From positions 1 to 64,000 of the forward strand of contig NZ_JAKIRP010000013.1 in assembly GCF_021646545.1 (NCBI RefSeq): a DNA stretch of 64,000 bases. Reading direction: 5' to 3'. The notes beneath the pieces were generated by a model that saw nothing but the letters and a program-made list of their open reading frames with translations, did no database searches and was not told the origin of the DNA. Positions 8,099 to 16,354 of this stretch are shown here, in pieces (positions within the stretch are counted from its first letter, which is position 1; each line of letters opens with the position of its first letter). This DNA comes from Chitinophaga filiformis (GTDB taxonomy: Bacteria; Bacteroidota; Bacteroidia; Chitinophagales; Chitinophagaceae). Both the position numbers and the translations under genes were made by a program.

Positions 8099-9193
8099 CT
8101 AAGGCATCGTTTCCATCGTTCCGGCTTCTGAGTGGCTCGTGGATACGCTTTGGTTAGAAAAATTGATACTGATATTCATTGCCTCCACTACATCGGCGAT
8201 GTGATTGGCAAGCGTGATCTGTGGTTTTGCGTTACCGTTGCTGGCAAATAATAATCCAACGATATTATTGTGCGCGTCGATGATTACGGAACCTGAATCT
8301 CCTTTTTCTGAAAAATGCTTGTCCGGGCTTATGGGCTGAATGGCGATCTGGCCGGTAAATGTGCGGGGTACGCCTTCTATCGGAAAGGTGGTAACCGGAT
8401 AGTTCACATCTACTATTCTGCCTTCGGTACGTCCTGACACCTCTCCTACCTTGAAGACTGTTTGTCCGGCGATAGCGGTAGCCTGACCTAGGATCACATT
8501 TTGCTCTGGGCGGCCATTCACGCAAAGTCCGTTGATCTCATTAATATGTTGAGCGTCGCCGTTGATGCGGGGATAATCAATCACTGCGATGGCAGCATCT
8601 ACTTTATTGTTGATGGTTGCTTTAATGATCGTGCCGACAGCATTGACGTCGTCTTTAGGATGGTATGGCAATTGAGAGAGGCTGATGTCGGGCACTTTTG
8701 CGGGAGCCGGCTGGTATATTCTGTCGCCCACTTTTGCGTTGTTGGCCATCAGTACATGCCAGTTGCTTAAGAGCACGGTTTTACCTGTTTCGTTATCTGT
8801 TGCCAGGCAGCCCAGGGTACCGTGTGCTATTTCATTGCCGAAGCTCTCGGGGTCCTGTACTACGATACGGTTGGTGACCTGTATACCTCCGCGTAAAGGA
8901 CGATAAATATTTTCATCGAGAGAGGCTTTAAAGTCAGGAATGATATTCACATCAGTCGGGATGCCATTGATCTCTGCGGGCAGTACTTCATGTTCAGCCA
9001 GCTGGCCCTGCCCCTTTTTCTCCTGGACGTATATCCTGATACAAAGTGTATCTGTGATATGTCCGTTTACTTCTTTTAGGCCAATGCTGACATGATGTAC
9101 TCCGGGAATCTTAAGCAATGATTCTTCTACCCCGCTTTTCAGCATATCCTGGATCATTTCGTTTTCCCGTTGGAGTTGTTCTCTCGATTTCAT
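8099..9193 (-). CDS. Trypsin-fold serine protease-like protein, no signal peptide
   Basis: A 364-residue protein of unknown role. A chymotrypsin-like triad can be placed: H146 in LLSNWHVLM, D199 in NKVDAAIAVID and S300 in SEKGDSGSVIID, the last matching the GDSGS consensus. Residues 1-95 form an alpha/beta leader (charged helix, then GVHHVSIGLKEVNG) without a signal peptide or membrane segment, so the protein should be cytosolic or leave by a non-Sec route. The family resembles the small group of bacterial NAL1-like/trypsin-fold proteins annotated as S1 peptidases. It stands alone: 218 bp separate it from the Lrp gene (convergent) and 401 bp from the next gene (divergent). Activity is predicted from the triad only. 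Confidence 0.68.
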   Translation of the reverse strand: MKSREQLQRENEMIQDMLKSGVEESLLKIPGVHHVSIGLKEVNGHITDTLCIRIYVQEKKGQGQLAEHEVLPAEINGIPTDVNIIPDFKASLDENIYRPLRGGIQVTNRIVVQDPESFGNEIAHGTLGCLATDNETGKTVLLSNWHVLMANNAKVGDRIYQPAPAKVPDISLSQLPYHPKDDVNAVGTIIKATINNKVDAAIAVIDYPRINGDAQHINEINGLCVNGRPEQNVILGQATAIAGQTVFKVGEVSGRTEGRIVDVNYPVTTFPIEGVPRTFTGQIAIQPISPDKHFSEKGDSGSVIIDAHNNIVGLLFASNGNAKPQITLANHIADVVEAMNISINFSNQSVSTSHSEAGTMETMP

Positions 9194-9509
9194 ATGCTAT
9201 TTATTTAGTCTAAAGATCGGTATTCGGCGAATGTGTTGCAAGTATGTGTGGTGAATGTGTTGTTAAACCCGTATTAAAACATCCTGTGGGATAATGCCAG
9301 GGCATTGCATACGTAATCATAACGCAGTTGCAGCGGTGAAAGGACGGCAGTATCATGGAAGTATTTTTTTGGGCATTAACTTTTCAGGGAAAGGATGGCT
9401 GGTTTACAATGTTTTGGGGCGCTATCCTTTCTTCAGCAAACTACAACATTTTCCGTCAGATATCAAATCTATCCCATCCGGGGGAAATGTCATTTACCGG
9501 TAAAAGATA
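9194..9509. other. Intergenic stretch without a recognisable gene
   Basis: Between two divergent genes. Two short overlapping frames (9294-9503, 9395-9583) show no start signal, no domain and no codon pattern like their neighbours. The only structure supported is the promoter at its right end. Confidence 0.6.
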
Positions 9510-9540
9510 ATTGGCATTTCGGAAATCTCCGATATATTTG
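9510..9540 (+). promoter_or_regulatory. Bacteroidota-type promoter for the ene-reductase gene
   Basis: ATTG (9510-9513), 19 bp, then TATATTTG (9533-9540), matching the TTTG-N19/21-TAnnTTTG consensus with one mismatch in the first box. It predicts a leader of about 48 nt before the ATG at 9595. Confidence 0.6.
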
Positions 9541-9594
9541 CCTTGAAATTCTATTATCCCTTATTGGGTCCACATATACATAAATGTAAACAGA

Positions 9595-10695
9595 ATGAGT
9601 AATCTGAGCTTATTTAAGCCTTTCAGCCTCAAGTCGCTGAACATAAAGAACAGGATTGTAATGGCCCCTATGACGCGGTCATTTTCACCAAATGGCGTAC
9701 CGGGAGACAACGTAGCCGCTTATTACCGCCGTCGTGCGGAGGGTGAGGTTGGATTGATCCTTTCGGAGGGTACGGTGATCAATCGTCCGGCGTCTTCTGC
9801 AGATCCGAACATTCCGCGTTTTCACGGGAGCAGTTCACTGAATGGCTGGCAGCAGGTGATTAATGAGGTACATGCAGCTGGCGGCAGTATGGGACCACAG
9901 ATATGGCATCAGGGCGTAATGGACAATCATCATTCCGGATGGCTGCCTCTCACGCCTTTTGAGGGCCCTTCGGGTATTAACAGACCTGAGAATACGAATG
10001 GTGTTGCGATGTCGGAAAAGAATATTCAGGACACGATCAAAGCTTTCGGCGATGCTGCAGCGGACGCAAAAAGCCTGGGATTTGACTGTGTGGAGATACA
10101 TGGTGCGCATAACTACCTGATCGATCAGTTCTTCTCCGCAAAAACGAATCTGCGTAGTGATCGTTATGGTGGCAAAACACTTGCAGAGCGGTCAAGATTT
10201 GCTGTTGAAGTGATTAAGGAAATAAGGAGGCGTGTGGGAGATGATTTTGCGATTATCATCCGTTTATCGCAGTGGAAGCCTTACGACTATAATGATAAAC
10301 TGGCTGCTACTCCGGCAGAAATGGAATCGTGGCTGCAGCCAATGGCAGATGCGGGCGTAGATATATTCCATTGTTCACAGCGCCGTTTCTGGGAACCTGA
10401 GTTTGAAGGCTCTGATCTGAACTTTGCCGGATGGGCGAAGAAGATCACGGGTAAAGCGACTATTACTGTTGGTTCTGTGGGATTGAGCGGAGAGTTTCTT
10501 GCTGCGTTCAGAGGAGAGCGTTCGGAGCCTAGTTCACTGGATGAACTGGTACGCAGATTTGACCGGGGTGATTTTGATCTGGTGGCTGTTGGAAGACCTA
10601 TTCTTGCGGATGCGGATTGGGTGAAGAAGATTAAGGAAGGCAGGACGGAAGAGCTGAAAGGGTTTTCAAAAGAAGCATTGACAGAACTATTGTAG
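9595..10695 (+). CDS. Old Yellow Enzyme family NADH:flavin oxidoreductase (ene-reductase)
   Basis: A 366-residue FMN-dependent (beta/alpha)8-barrel. Family marks: RIVMAPMTRSF near the N-terminus, the substrate pair H169 and H172 in EIHGAHNYLIDQFF, then RSDRYGG and a C-terminal DLVAVGRPILADADWV that binds the FMN phosphate. Such enzymes reduce activated C=C bonds of unsaturated aldehydes, ketones, nitroalkenes or nitrate esters with NAD(P)H; the physiological substrate is usually unknown. Cytosolic. It is a single-gene unit with its own promoter and a strong terminator just after the stop. Family certain, substrate not. Confidence 0.95.
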   Translation: MSNLSLFKPFSLKSLNIKNRIVMAPMTRSFSPNGVPGDNVAAYYRRRAEGEVGLILSEGTVINRPASSADPNIPRFHGSSSLNGWQQVINEVHAAGGSMGPQIWHQGVMDNHHSGWLPLTPFEGPSGINRPENTNGVAMSEKNIQDTIKAFGDAAADAKSLGFDCVEIHGAHNYLIDQFFSAKTNLRSDRYGGKTLAERSRFAVEVIKEIRRRVGDDFAIIIRLSQWKPYDYNDKLAATPAEMESWLQPMADAGVDIFHCSQRRFWEPEFEGSDLNFAGWAKKITGKATITVGSVGLSGEFLAAFRGERSEPSSLDELVRRFDRGDFDLVAVGRPILADADWVKKIKEGRTEELKGFSKEALTELL

Positions 10696-10717
10696 TTGTA
10701 GTTGTTAGTATAAAACA

Positions 10718-10743
10718 AGCGCCCCGGTGGAAACCGGGGTGCT
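10718..10743. terminator. Rho-independent-type terminator, possibly bidirectional
   Basis: AGCGCCCCGGT, loop GGAA, ACCGGGGTGCT: 11 bp with one G-T wobble, 22 bp after the ene-reductase stop. It lies between two convergent genes and may serve both. Confidence 0.8.
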
Positions 10744-10771
10744 GTTATCTAATTAAACCCCAAATTGTGCA

Positions 10772-11428
10772 TCAAAATAAAATACCCTGACTCATCATAG
10801 CCGGAAGCAATTTTCTTATCACATTACGTGTAGCAACAAACTCAGGCAACTCCCGTAAAGCATAGAGTCGCTTTTTACCGGAGACATTCTGTATATCGTT
10901 GACTGAGAACTTACCAATAGTTGTAGCGAGATTTATCTCCCCGAGAAGGTTTAACAAAAGCAGATTTACGGCATTGTAGAATTCTGCCGATTGCCAGTTA
11001 GCCTGAGTCGCATCCATGTATAACTGAAGATCCAATAATCCTAAACGCTTGTTATTCTTGCGAGCGGTGAAATAAATATCATTAGGGAAGAACACCATAT
11101 CATCATGAGTAAATAAGCCTTTAATCTCAGTTGGATATATAAAGTCGACGAAGTGCCACTCATCTATTACAGGGGCTCTGCTTATTAGAAATGTAACCTC
11201 TTCAAACAACCTGAAATCTCCCTCAGCCGATATGATTAATTCCGCATGGATACGATGTTCAAGATTTAATACATACCCCAGTCCCTTATGATATTTGTGC
11301 AATTGCTTCAATAATTCATCTAACCATGCTTCCTTTTCTGTTTCACTTACCTCATGTAAGCGTAAATAAACCTTTTGGTGGCACAAGAACCACATCCAGA
11401 ATGATTGCGCTGTTTTTATATTAGGCAT
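10772..11428 (-). CDS. Protein of unknown function, 218 residues
   Basis: Not recognised. I chose the ATG at 11428 (MPNIKTAQSFWMWF); the open frame can be extended nine codons to a TTG at 11455. The protein is mixed alpha/beta and soluble, without a signal peptide or membrane segment, rich in aromatic residues near the N-terminus (FWMWFLCHQKVY), with an acidic helix (ETEKEAWLDELLKQL) and a basic, proline-poor C-terminus. The general look (N-terminal FWxWF, then a helix and a beta sheet) resembles small proteins in Bacteroidota annotated only as hypothetical, some of them beside toxin or immunity genes; no toxin gene is recognisable here. Low GC relative to its neighbours suggests possible acquisition. 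Confidence 0.55.
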   Translation of the reverse strand: MPNIKTAQSFWMWFLCHQKVYLRLHEVSETEKEAWLDELLKQLHKYHKGLGYVLNLEHRIHAELIISAEGDFRLFEEVTFLISRAPVIDEWHFVDFIYPTEIKGLFTHDDMVFFPNDIYFTARKNNKRLGLLDLQLYMDATQANWQSAEFYNAVNLLLLNLLGEINLATTIGKFSVNDIQNVSGKKRLYALRELPEFVATRNVIRKLLPAMMSQGILF

Positions 11429-11895
11429 TGTTATTGTTATTTGTTTTGTGATCAATGTATTTTTACACTATTAGTCCGGGTAGACATACTTTGTATACCA
11501 GGTATTGCTACAAGGATTGTCCGAACGATTTATTCGCCGGCAGCATTCTTTTCGGAATTTTAAAAGAAGCCCGGCAGGAATACCAGGCCTGTTTCATAAC
11601 CCTCATAATTCTTCCACTAAAAATTCTTTCATTAGAAATAGTCATGTTACATATTAACCTGGCTACTTCAATTAGATTTTATGGAGACCGTATAAATCAA
11701 TTATTCGCAATAGCTTTCCCTGTTGAGAATGAGGGAGTCATTCTCAATGCACGTTATAACCTGTTAAGGCAATAGTAGCCGCAATCCCGGTCCAGATTTG
11801 GCCGGCGGCAGGAAATGCGATTTACACTACGTTCCGGGAACGCAGACGTAATGTTCTTGAGTCTTTTAAGTATGTATATGCTGTTTACTTGTCGG
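11429..11895. other. Low-GC spacer with one perfect inverted repeat
   Basis: No gene that I can support. A 106-codon plus-strand frame (11455-11775) has no family resemblance and no promoter. Within it TTGAGAATGA (11723-11732) and TCATTCTCAA (11738-11747) form a perfect 10-bp stem with a GGGAG loop and no T-run, so it is not a terminator. The word TTATTCGCCGGC at about 11529 recurs inverted near 11935, in the tail of the small secreted-protein remnant. Confidence 0.5.
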
Positions 11896-12346
11896 TCATT
11901 CTTTACGTTTACCGTTGCTTAATACAGAGCCGGCGAATAATGCAATGTCATCCACCGCTTGCAGACTTATTCCGAAAACTACTTGTGAGTAAGAGTTATT
12001 TATTGCGTGAGGGCTGATTTCAGTATATGTGGGAGGCTTATTATAATCCTTAGTGTGTGTCTTGTTTTTGGCTGGGGATAACGTTGTAATGACACCTGAT
12101 ATATAGGAAACTGAGAAAGGCCGGTGGATATTGAGGTTGACGTGGTTCATGCGTAAGCTATTGCTCGCCCGCATAGTGCTGCATGAATCACTCAGATGAT
12201 GGAAGTAATTTGCTTGCTGTCTCATTTGGATATGCAGGTTTTGTGGATTGAGAAATAGATTGTCCTTGCGCGTTTTCCAGGTTTAGTGGTAGTAGTTGTA
12301 GTAGTGGTAGTAGCGCTAGGCTTGATAGCATTGTTAGATTTTTCAT
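11896..12346 (-). pseudogene. Small secreted protein interrupted by a frameshift
   Basis: From the ATG at 12346 the minus strand encodes a good Sec signal peptide (MKNLTMLSSLALLPLLQLLP, then NLENAQG as the likely cleavage region) but this frame ends after 52 codons. Removing one A from the AAAA run near 12240 joins the leader to a second frame that stays open to 11896 for about 110 further residues (ending FGISLQAVDDIALFAGSVL and a basic tail). A TAACTTTG promoter box lies 57 bp upstream. This suggests a secreted protein of about 150 residues broken by a one-base shift, or a sequencing error. Alternatively the 52-residue secreted peptide is itself the product. Function unknown. Confidence 0.45.
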
Positions 12347-12402
12347 GTCTTAGGATTTTAAATTTTGGTGTTAAAATAATTTTCGTTGGGTTGTTGATGT
12401 TG

Positions 12403-12410
12403 CAAAGTTA
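12403..12410 (-). promoter_or_regulatory. -7 promoter box for the small secreted-protein locus
   Basis: TAACTTTG on the minus strand matches TAnnTTTG and lies 57 bp before the ATG at 12346. No clear TTTG -33 box at the right distance. Confidence 0.45.
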
Positions 12411-12635
12411 AGAGATTGCATGATTCAGAGATGATTATTTTGATATTTTTTTTATAAAACAATCGCATACTTTATTTTAAATCAGCATATTAGCAATAAA
12501 CAAAATCCATTCTTTATAAGAATCCATTATCTATAGCCGCCTTCAGTATTAGCTTTTCAGCAATCACACCATATATCCATACTGCATGAATATTCCACTT
12601 TTATCTGCTAATATTACACTCTAATCATCTTTACC

Positions 12636-13175
12636 ATGTTTCAATCAGCAGCAGTTTTCTGTGGTTCCAAACCAGGAAGTGATCCACTCTTCTCACAACA
12701 TGCAGCGAGGCTTGGCGCTTTACTTGCGCAGCATAAGATTACGCTCGTCTATGGAGGCGGTAACAGTGGTCTTATGGGTGTTGTCGCGAATGCGGCATTG
12801 GAAAACGAGGGGAATGTAATTGGTGTGATGCCTAAATCGCTGGTGGAAAGAGAATTCAAGCATGACAGGGTTACGCAGTTCCACATTGTGGAAGACATGC
12901 ATACCAGGAAGAAGATGATGTACAATCTTTGTGATGCAGCTATCATTCTTCCGGGCGGCTACGGTACACTGGACGAGGTGATTGAAATGATGGCATGGAA
13001 CAGCCTGAGTATCCATGATAAAAAAGTTATTCTGCTTAATTCAGCGGGGTTCTATGATCCATTCGTACAGCAGATCTCAGTGATGAGAGAAAAAGGGTTC
13101 CTGTATACTGATCCGGTACATGCTTTTACCGTGGTGGATACACCAGAAGCCATTTTTAATAACAGATTATCCTGA
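12636..13175 (+). CDS. LOG-family protein (cytokinin riboside 5'-monophosphate phosphoribohydrolase type)
   Basis: A 179-residue Rossmann-fold protein of the LOG/TIGR00730 group. The signature PGGYGTLDE occupies residues 106-114 and the partner arginine motif RKKMMYN lies at 91-97; VYGGGNSGLMGVVA marks the nucleotide loop. In plants and some bacteria these enzymes cleave the N-glycosidic bond of cytokinin nucleotides or AMP to give the base and ribose 5-phosphate; in most bacteria the substrate is unproven. Cytosolic. It ends 55 bp before the arsR start, in the same direction, but the promoter for arsR lies in that gap, so it is probably not part of the arsenic unit. Confidence 0.93.
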   Translation: MFQSAAVFCGSKPGSDPLFSQHAARLGALLAQHKITLVYGGGNSGLMGVVANAALENEGNVIGVMPKSLVEREFKHDRVTQFHIVEDMHTRKKMMYNLCDAAIILPGGYGTLDEVIEMMAWNSLSIHDKKVILLNSAGFYDPFVQQISVMREKGFLYTDPVHAFTVVDTPEAIFNNRLS

Positions 13176-13195
13176 GAAATATTTTTTGATTTTTT

Positions 13196-13230
13196 TTTGG
13201 TAATTAAAACTATCATCGTAATATTGCGAT
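13196..13230 (+). promoter_or_regulatory. arsR promoter with overlapping ArsR-type operator
   Basis: TTTG (13196-13199), 19 bp, TAATATTG (13219-13226) fits the Bacteroidota promoter consensus with one mismatch. ATCGTAATATTGCGAT (13215-13230) is a near-perfect 16-bp palindrome over the second box and ends at the base before the arsR ATG. Bound repressor would block the promoter. Predicted transcription starts at or within a few bases of the ATG, so the mRNA should be leaderless or nearly so. Confidence 0.7.
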
Positions 13231-13560
13231 ATGGGAGCCAGTAAAACAGACCTTTTCACAAAACAGCAGAATGAGCTCGCCGGTATGGCGAAAGCACTCG
13301 CACATCCTGCACGTATTGCCATTCTGCAGTACCTGGTGAAGACCAATGCCTGTGTGTGCGGGGACCTGGTAGAAGAATTAGGGCTTGCTCAGGCGACCAC
13401 TTCCCAGCATCTGAAAGAATTAAAGAACGCGGGGATCATTCAGGGTACTATTGAAGGCGCCAGTGTGTGCTATTGTATCAATCCGGCGGTTTGGAAACAG
13501 TATAAGCAATTGTTCAACAGTTTCTTTGGGGAGGTAAGCCTGGAGAATAAATGCTGTTGA
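13231..13560 (+). CDS. arsR: ArsR/SmtB-family arsenic-responsive repressor
   Basis: A 109-residue winged-helix dimer. C41 and C43 in NACVCGDLVEELGL lie at the start of the helix that precedes the recognition helix (QATTSQHLKELKNAGII), the classical arsenite/antimonite-binding position of ArsR; a CC pair ends the protein. The first residues (MGASKTDLFTKQQN) match the usual Bacteroidota form of the family, which supports the ATG at 13231 even though it abuts the operator. It begins a unit arsR-arsM-acr3-two metallophosphoesterases and should repress it until As(III) binds. Similar boxes lie before arsM and before the arsN-like gene. Confidence 0.93.
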   Translation: MGASKTDLFTKQQNELAGMAKALAHPARIAILQYLVKTNACVCGDLVEELGLAQATTSQHLKELKNAGIIQGTIEGASVCYCINPAVWKQYKQLFNSFFGEVSLENKCC

Positions 13561-13578
13561 TTTTTTTTGCCTTTATTC

Positions 13579-13594
13579 ATCGTAATATTACAAT
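13579..13594. promoter_or_regulatory. Second ArsR-type box, before arsM
   Basis: ATCGTAATATTACAAT agrees with the arsR operator at 13 of 16 positions and lies 21 bp before the arsM ATG. It may give arsM its own regulated start or assist repression of the whole unit. Confidence 0.55.
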
Positions 13595-13615
13595 AATAGT
13601 TTAAACTCCAATTTT

Positions 13616-14461
13616 ATGTCAAACGATCAGCAAATCAAAGACATGGTGAAGCAGAAGTACAGCGAGATTGCTTTACAGGATAAAGCCAGTAACCAGGCGT
13701 CCTGCTGTGGTTCCAGCTGCTGCTCTACAGAGGTATATAACATCATGAGTGATGATTATAGTACATTAGAAGGTTATAATGCCGATGCGGACCTTGGTCT
13801 GGGATGCGGTCTGCCAACACAGTTTGCGCAGATCAAAAAAGGAGATACTGTGATAGACCTTGGCAGTGGTGCAGGGAATGATTGTTTTATAGCGAGACAT
13901 GAGACAGGTGAAACGGGTAAGGTGATCGGTATAGACTTTACGCCGGCGATGATAGAAAGAGCGCGTGCGAATGCGGAGGTGCGCGGATTTAATAACGTCG
14001 AGTTCAGGCAGGGAGATATTGAAAATATGCCGGTGACAGCCAATGTAGCTGATGTAGTGGTCAGCAATTGTGTATTGAACCTTGTTCCCAATAAAGACGC
14101 TGTGATGAAAGAGATTTACCGGGTATTAAAACCGGGCGGTCATTTCAGTATTTCTGATATTGTGCTGGAGGGCGATCTGCCGCCAGCTATACAGGAAGCG
14201 GCTGAAATGTATGCAGGCTGTGTATCGGGCGCTATACAGAAACAGGTTTACCTGGATTTAATTCGCGATAATGCTTTTGTGAATATTACAGTACAGAAAG
14301 AGAAAGCCATTATTATACCGGATGATATCCTGTCGGGGTATTTATCTGCAGATGAGATAAACCAATTTAAAAACAGTCAGACAGGCATTTACAGTGTAAC
14401 TGTATATGCAGAGAAGCCCACAGCAGAAGCTCCTTGCTGCGCTCCCGGCTGCTGTAAATAA
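13616..14461 (+). CDS. arsM: Arsenite S-adenosylmethionine methyltransferase
   Basis: A 281-residue class I methyltransferase. The SAM loop is VIDLGSGAGND (79-89). The three cysteines that bind As(III) in ArsM are placed as expected: C64 in LGLGCGLP, C152 in SNCVLNLVP and C202 in YAGCVSG. There are extra thiol clusters at both ends, CCGSSCC at 30-36 and CCAPGCCK at the C-terminus, probably for arsenite capture. The enzyme converts As(III) with a thiol reductant to mono-, di- and trimethylarsenicals. It follows arsR by 55 bp and precedes acr3 by 16 bp. Cytosolic. The assignment is firm. Confidence 0.95.
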   Translation: MSNDQQIKDMVKQKYSEIALQDKASNQASCCGSSCCSTEVYNIMSDDYSTLEGYNADADLGLGCGLPTQFAQIKKGDTVIDLGSGAGNDCFIARHETGETGKVIGIDFTPAMIERARANAEVRGFNNVEFRQGDIENMPVTANVADVVVSNCVLNLVPNKDAVMKEIYRVLKPGGHFSISDIVLEGDLPPAIQEAAEMYAGCVSGAIQKQVYLDLIRDNAFVNITVQKEKAIIIPDDILSGYLSADEINQFKNSQTGIYSVTVYAEKPTAEAPCCAPGCCK

Positions 14462-14477
14462 CGCTAAACAGTAAAGT

Positions 14478-15560
14478 ATGTCAGCTAATAATTGTGCGCC
14501 GGCGCATGAACGGAAAAAGCTAAGTTTTTTGGATCGTTATCTTACCCTCTGGATATTTCTTGCAATGGCAGGAGGTGTAAGCATCGGGTATTTCATGCCA
14601 GGTGTTCCTGCTTATATTAATCAAATGTCCAGCGGCACAACCAATATACCCCTGGCTATTGGTCTTATCCTGATGATGTACCCGCCACTGGCAAAGGTGC
14701 GTTATGAAAAGATGGGTGAAGTGTTCAACAACACCAGGGTATTAGGCGCATCGCTGTTTCTGAACTGGATTATAGGCCCGATACTTATGTTTGCACTGGC
14801 CGTCGCTTTCCTGCATGGTTATCCGGAATATATGGTGGGGCTTATCCTGATTGGCCTGGCCCGCTGCATTGCAATGGTAATTGTATGGAATGAACTTGCG
14901 GAGGGCAGCCGGGAATATGCTGCAGGGCTGGTTGCCTTAAACAGTATTTTCCAGGTGTTGCTATACAGTGTGTATGCTTATGTGTTCATTACGGTATTGC
15001 CTCCTTTATTCGGCATGAAAGGGCTGGCCGTGAATATTACGATAGGCGAAATTGCCAGGAGCGTAGCCATTTATCTGGGAATACCTTTTGCTGCCGGCCT
15101 TATAAGCCGCTATGCTCTCATTAGCATTAAAGGTGAAGAATGGCTGACGAAAAAGTTCATTCCTTTTATCTCCCCCATCACTTTGATTGCATTGTTGTTC
15201 ACTATTGTGATCATGTTCAGTCTGAAAGGCCAGTTAATCGTACAAATACCAATGGATGTTGTACGCATCGCTGTACCACTGGTACTCTACTTTGCTATCA
15301 TGTTCCTCCTGAGCTTCTTTATTGGTAAAGCGTTGGGGGCCGACTATGCCCGCAACACGTCCATTGCTTTCACTGCTACCGGCAACAATTTTGAACTGGC
15401 GATTGCCGTTGCCATTGGTGTATTTGGCATCAACAGCGGGGAAGCATTTGCGGGTGTGATCGGGCCATTGGTAGAAGTGCCTGCACTCATCGCCCTGGTA
15501 AATGTGGCCTTTGCGTTAAGAAAAAAGTATTATTTAAATAATCAGGTTCAAAACGCCTAA
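14478..15560 (+). CDS. acr3: Acr3-family arsenite efflux permease
   Basis: A 360-residue inner-membrane carrier with about ten segments, member of the BART superfamily. The conserved translocation cysteine is C130 in GLARCIAMVIVWNELA and the conserved glutamate is in GNNFELAIAVAIGVFG near residue 305. It exports arsenite (and sometimes antimonite) using the proton gradient. It lies 16 bp after arsM and 10 bp before the first metallophosphoesterase, in one unit. Not the unrelated ArsB family, whose sequence differs entirely. Confidence 0.96.
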   Translation: MSANNCAPAHERKKLSFLDRYLTLWIFLAMAGGVSIGYFMPGVPAYINQMSSGTTNIPLAIGLILMMYPPLAKVRYEKMGEVFNNTRVLGASLFLNWIIGPILMFALAVAFLHGYPEYMVGLILIGLARCIAMVIVWNELAEGSREYAAGLVALNSIFQVLLYSVYAYVFITVLPPLFGMKGLAVNITIGEIARSVAIYLGIPFAAGLISRYALISIKGEEWLTKKFIPFISPITLIALLFTIVIMFSLKGQLIVQIPMDVVRIAVPLVLYFAIMFLLSFFIGKALGADYARNTSIAFTATGNNFELAIAVAIGVFGINSGEAFAGVIGPLVEVPALIALVNVAFALRKKYYLNNQVQNA

Positions 15561-15570
15561 ACCTATTCAT

Positions 15571-16344
15571 ATGAAAATTGCATTATTTAGTGACATCCAT
15601 GCCAATCTGCCAGCCCTGGAAGCATTCTTTAAAGATGTGGAAGCCCGGCGTCCGGATGCCATTTACTGTCTGGGGGACCTGGTAGGGTACAATATCTGGC
15701 CCAACGAAGTGATTAACGAGGTGCGCAGGCGCGGCATTCCGACCATTGCGGGCAACTATGATTTTGGTATTGGCCGAAAAAGTGACGATTGCGGCTGCGC
15801 ATATAAAACAGATGATGAAAAGGCTAATGGTGCTGTGTCCATTTCGTATACCAATGAAATCGTAAAGGACGACGAGCGCAGATACCTGCGCTCACTGCCG
15901 GCTCACATCAAAGTGGAATTTCAGTTAAATCAGGACAAGCTGAACCTCCTGCTGGTACATGGCAGTCCCCGTAAGATAAACGAATACCTGTTTGAAGACA
16001 GGGACGAAAAAAGCCTGATGCGCATTATGCAGGATGCAGACGCAGATATTATGTGCTTCGGTCATACTCATAAACCCTACCATCGTGTCTTACCTGCGAT
16101 ACCGGAAGAAAATCAGCACTACAGGCATGCCATTAACATCGGCTCTGTCGGTAAACCTAAGGATGGCGACTCGCGCGGTGGGTATGTACTGCTACATATC
16201 AATGAGGACAGCAGTATATTCAACAAAGACACCGTACAGGTTGAATTCGTGCGTTTTGAATACGATATAGAGAAGGCGGCTAAGGCTGTAGAAAACAGTC
16301 CGCTGCCCAATGCATATGCCGAGAGCCTGCGTAAAGGCATTTAA
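15571..16344 (+). CDS. Calcineurin-like metallophosphoesterase 1 of the arsenic island (GNYD variant)
   Basis: A 257-residue YfcE/MJ0936-type phosphoesterase. Metal motifs: D8 and H10 in FSDIHANLPAL, D36 in CLGDLVGY, N62 in AGNYD, then LVHGSP and CFGHTHKPY. In the GNHD motif the histidine at 63, usually a catalytic acid, is tyrosine here, while the tandem paralogue keeps histidine. A thiol pair (DDCGCAY, residues 74-76) follows directly and is absent from the paralogue. It lies 10 bp after acr3 and 10 bp before the paralogue. Substrate unknown; genes of this kind recur in arsenic clusters, so an arsenate-ester or nucleotide substrate is a possibility only. Cytosolic. Confidence 0.85.
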   Translation: MKIALFSDIHANLPALEAFFKDVEARRPDAIYCLGDLVGYNIWPNEVINEVRRRGIPTIAGNYDFGIGRKSDDCGCAYKTDDEKANGAVSISYTNEIVKDDERRYLRSLPAHIKVEFQLNQDKLNLLLVHGSPRKINEYLFEDRDEKSLMRIMQDADADIMCFGHTHKPYHRVLPAIPEENQHYRHAINIGSVGKPKDGDSRGGYVLLHINEDSSIFNKDTVQVEFVRFEYDIEKAAKAVENSPLPNAYAESLRKGI

Positions 16345-16354
16345 GACTTAAAAT

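Noticed and set aside
11455..11775. 106-codon plus-strand frame after the unknown gene
   Set aside because: No family, no promoter, includes a perfect inverted repeat and low-GC sequence; it starts against the alternative TTG start of the divergent gene.
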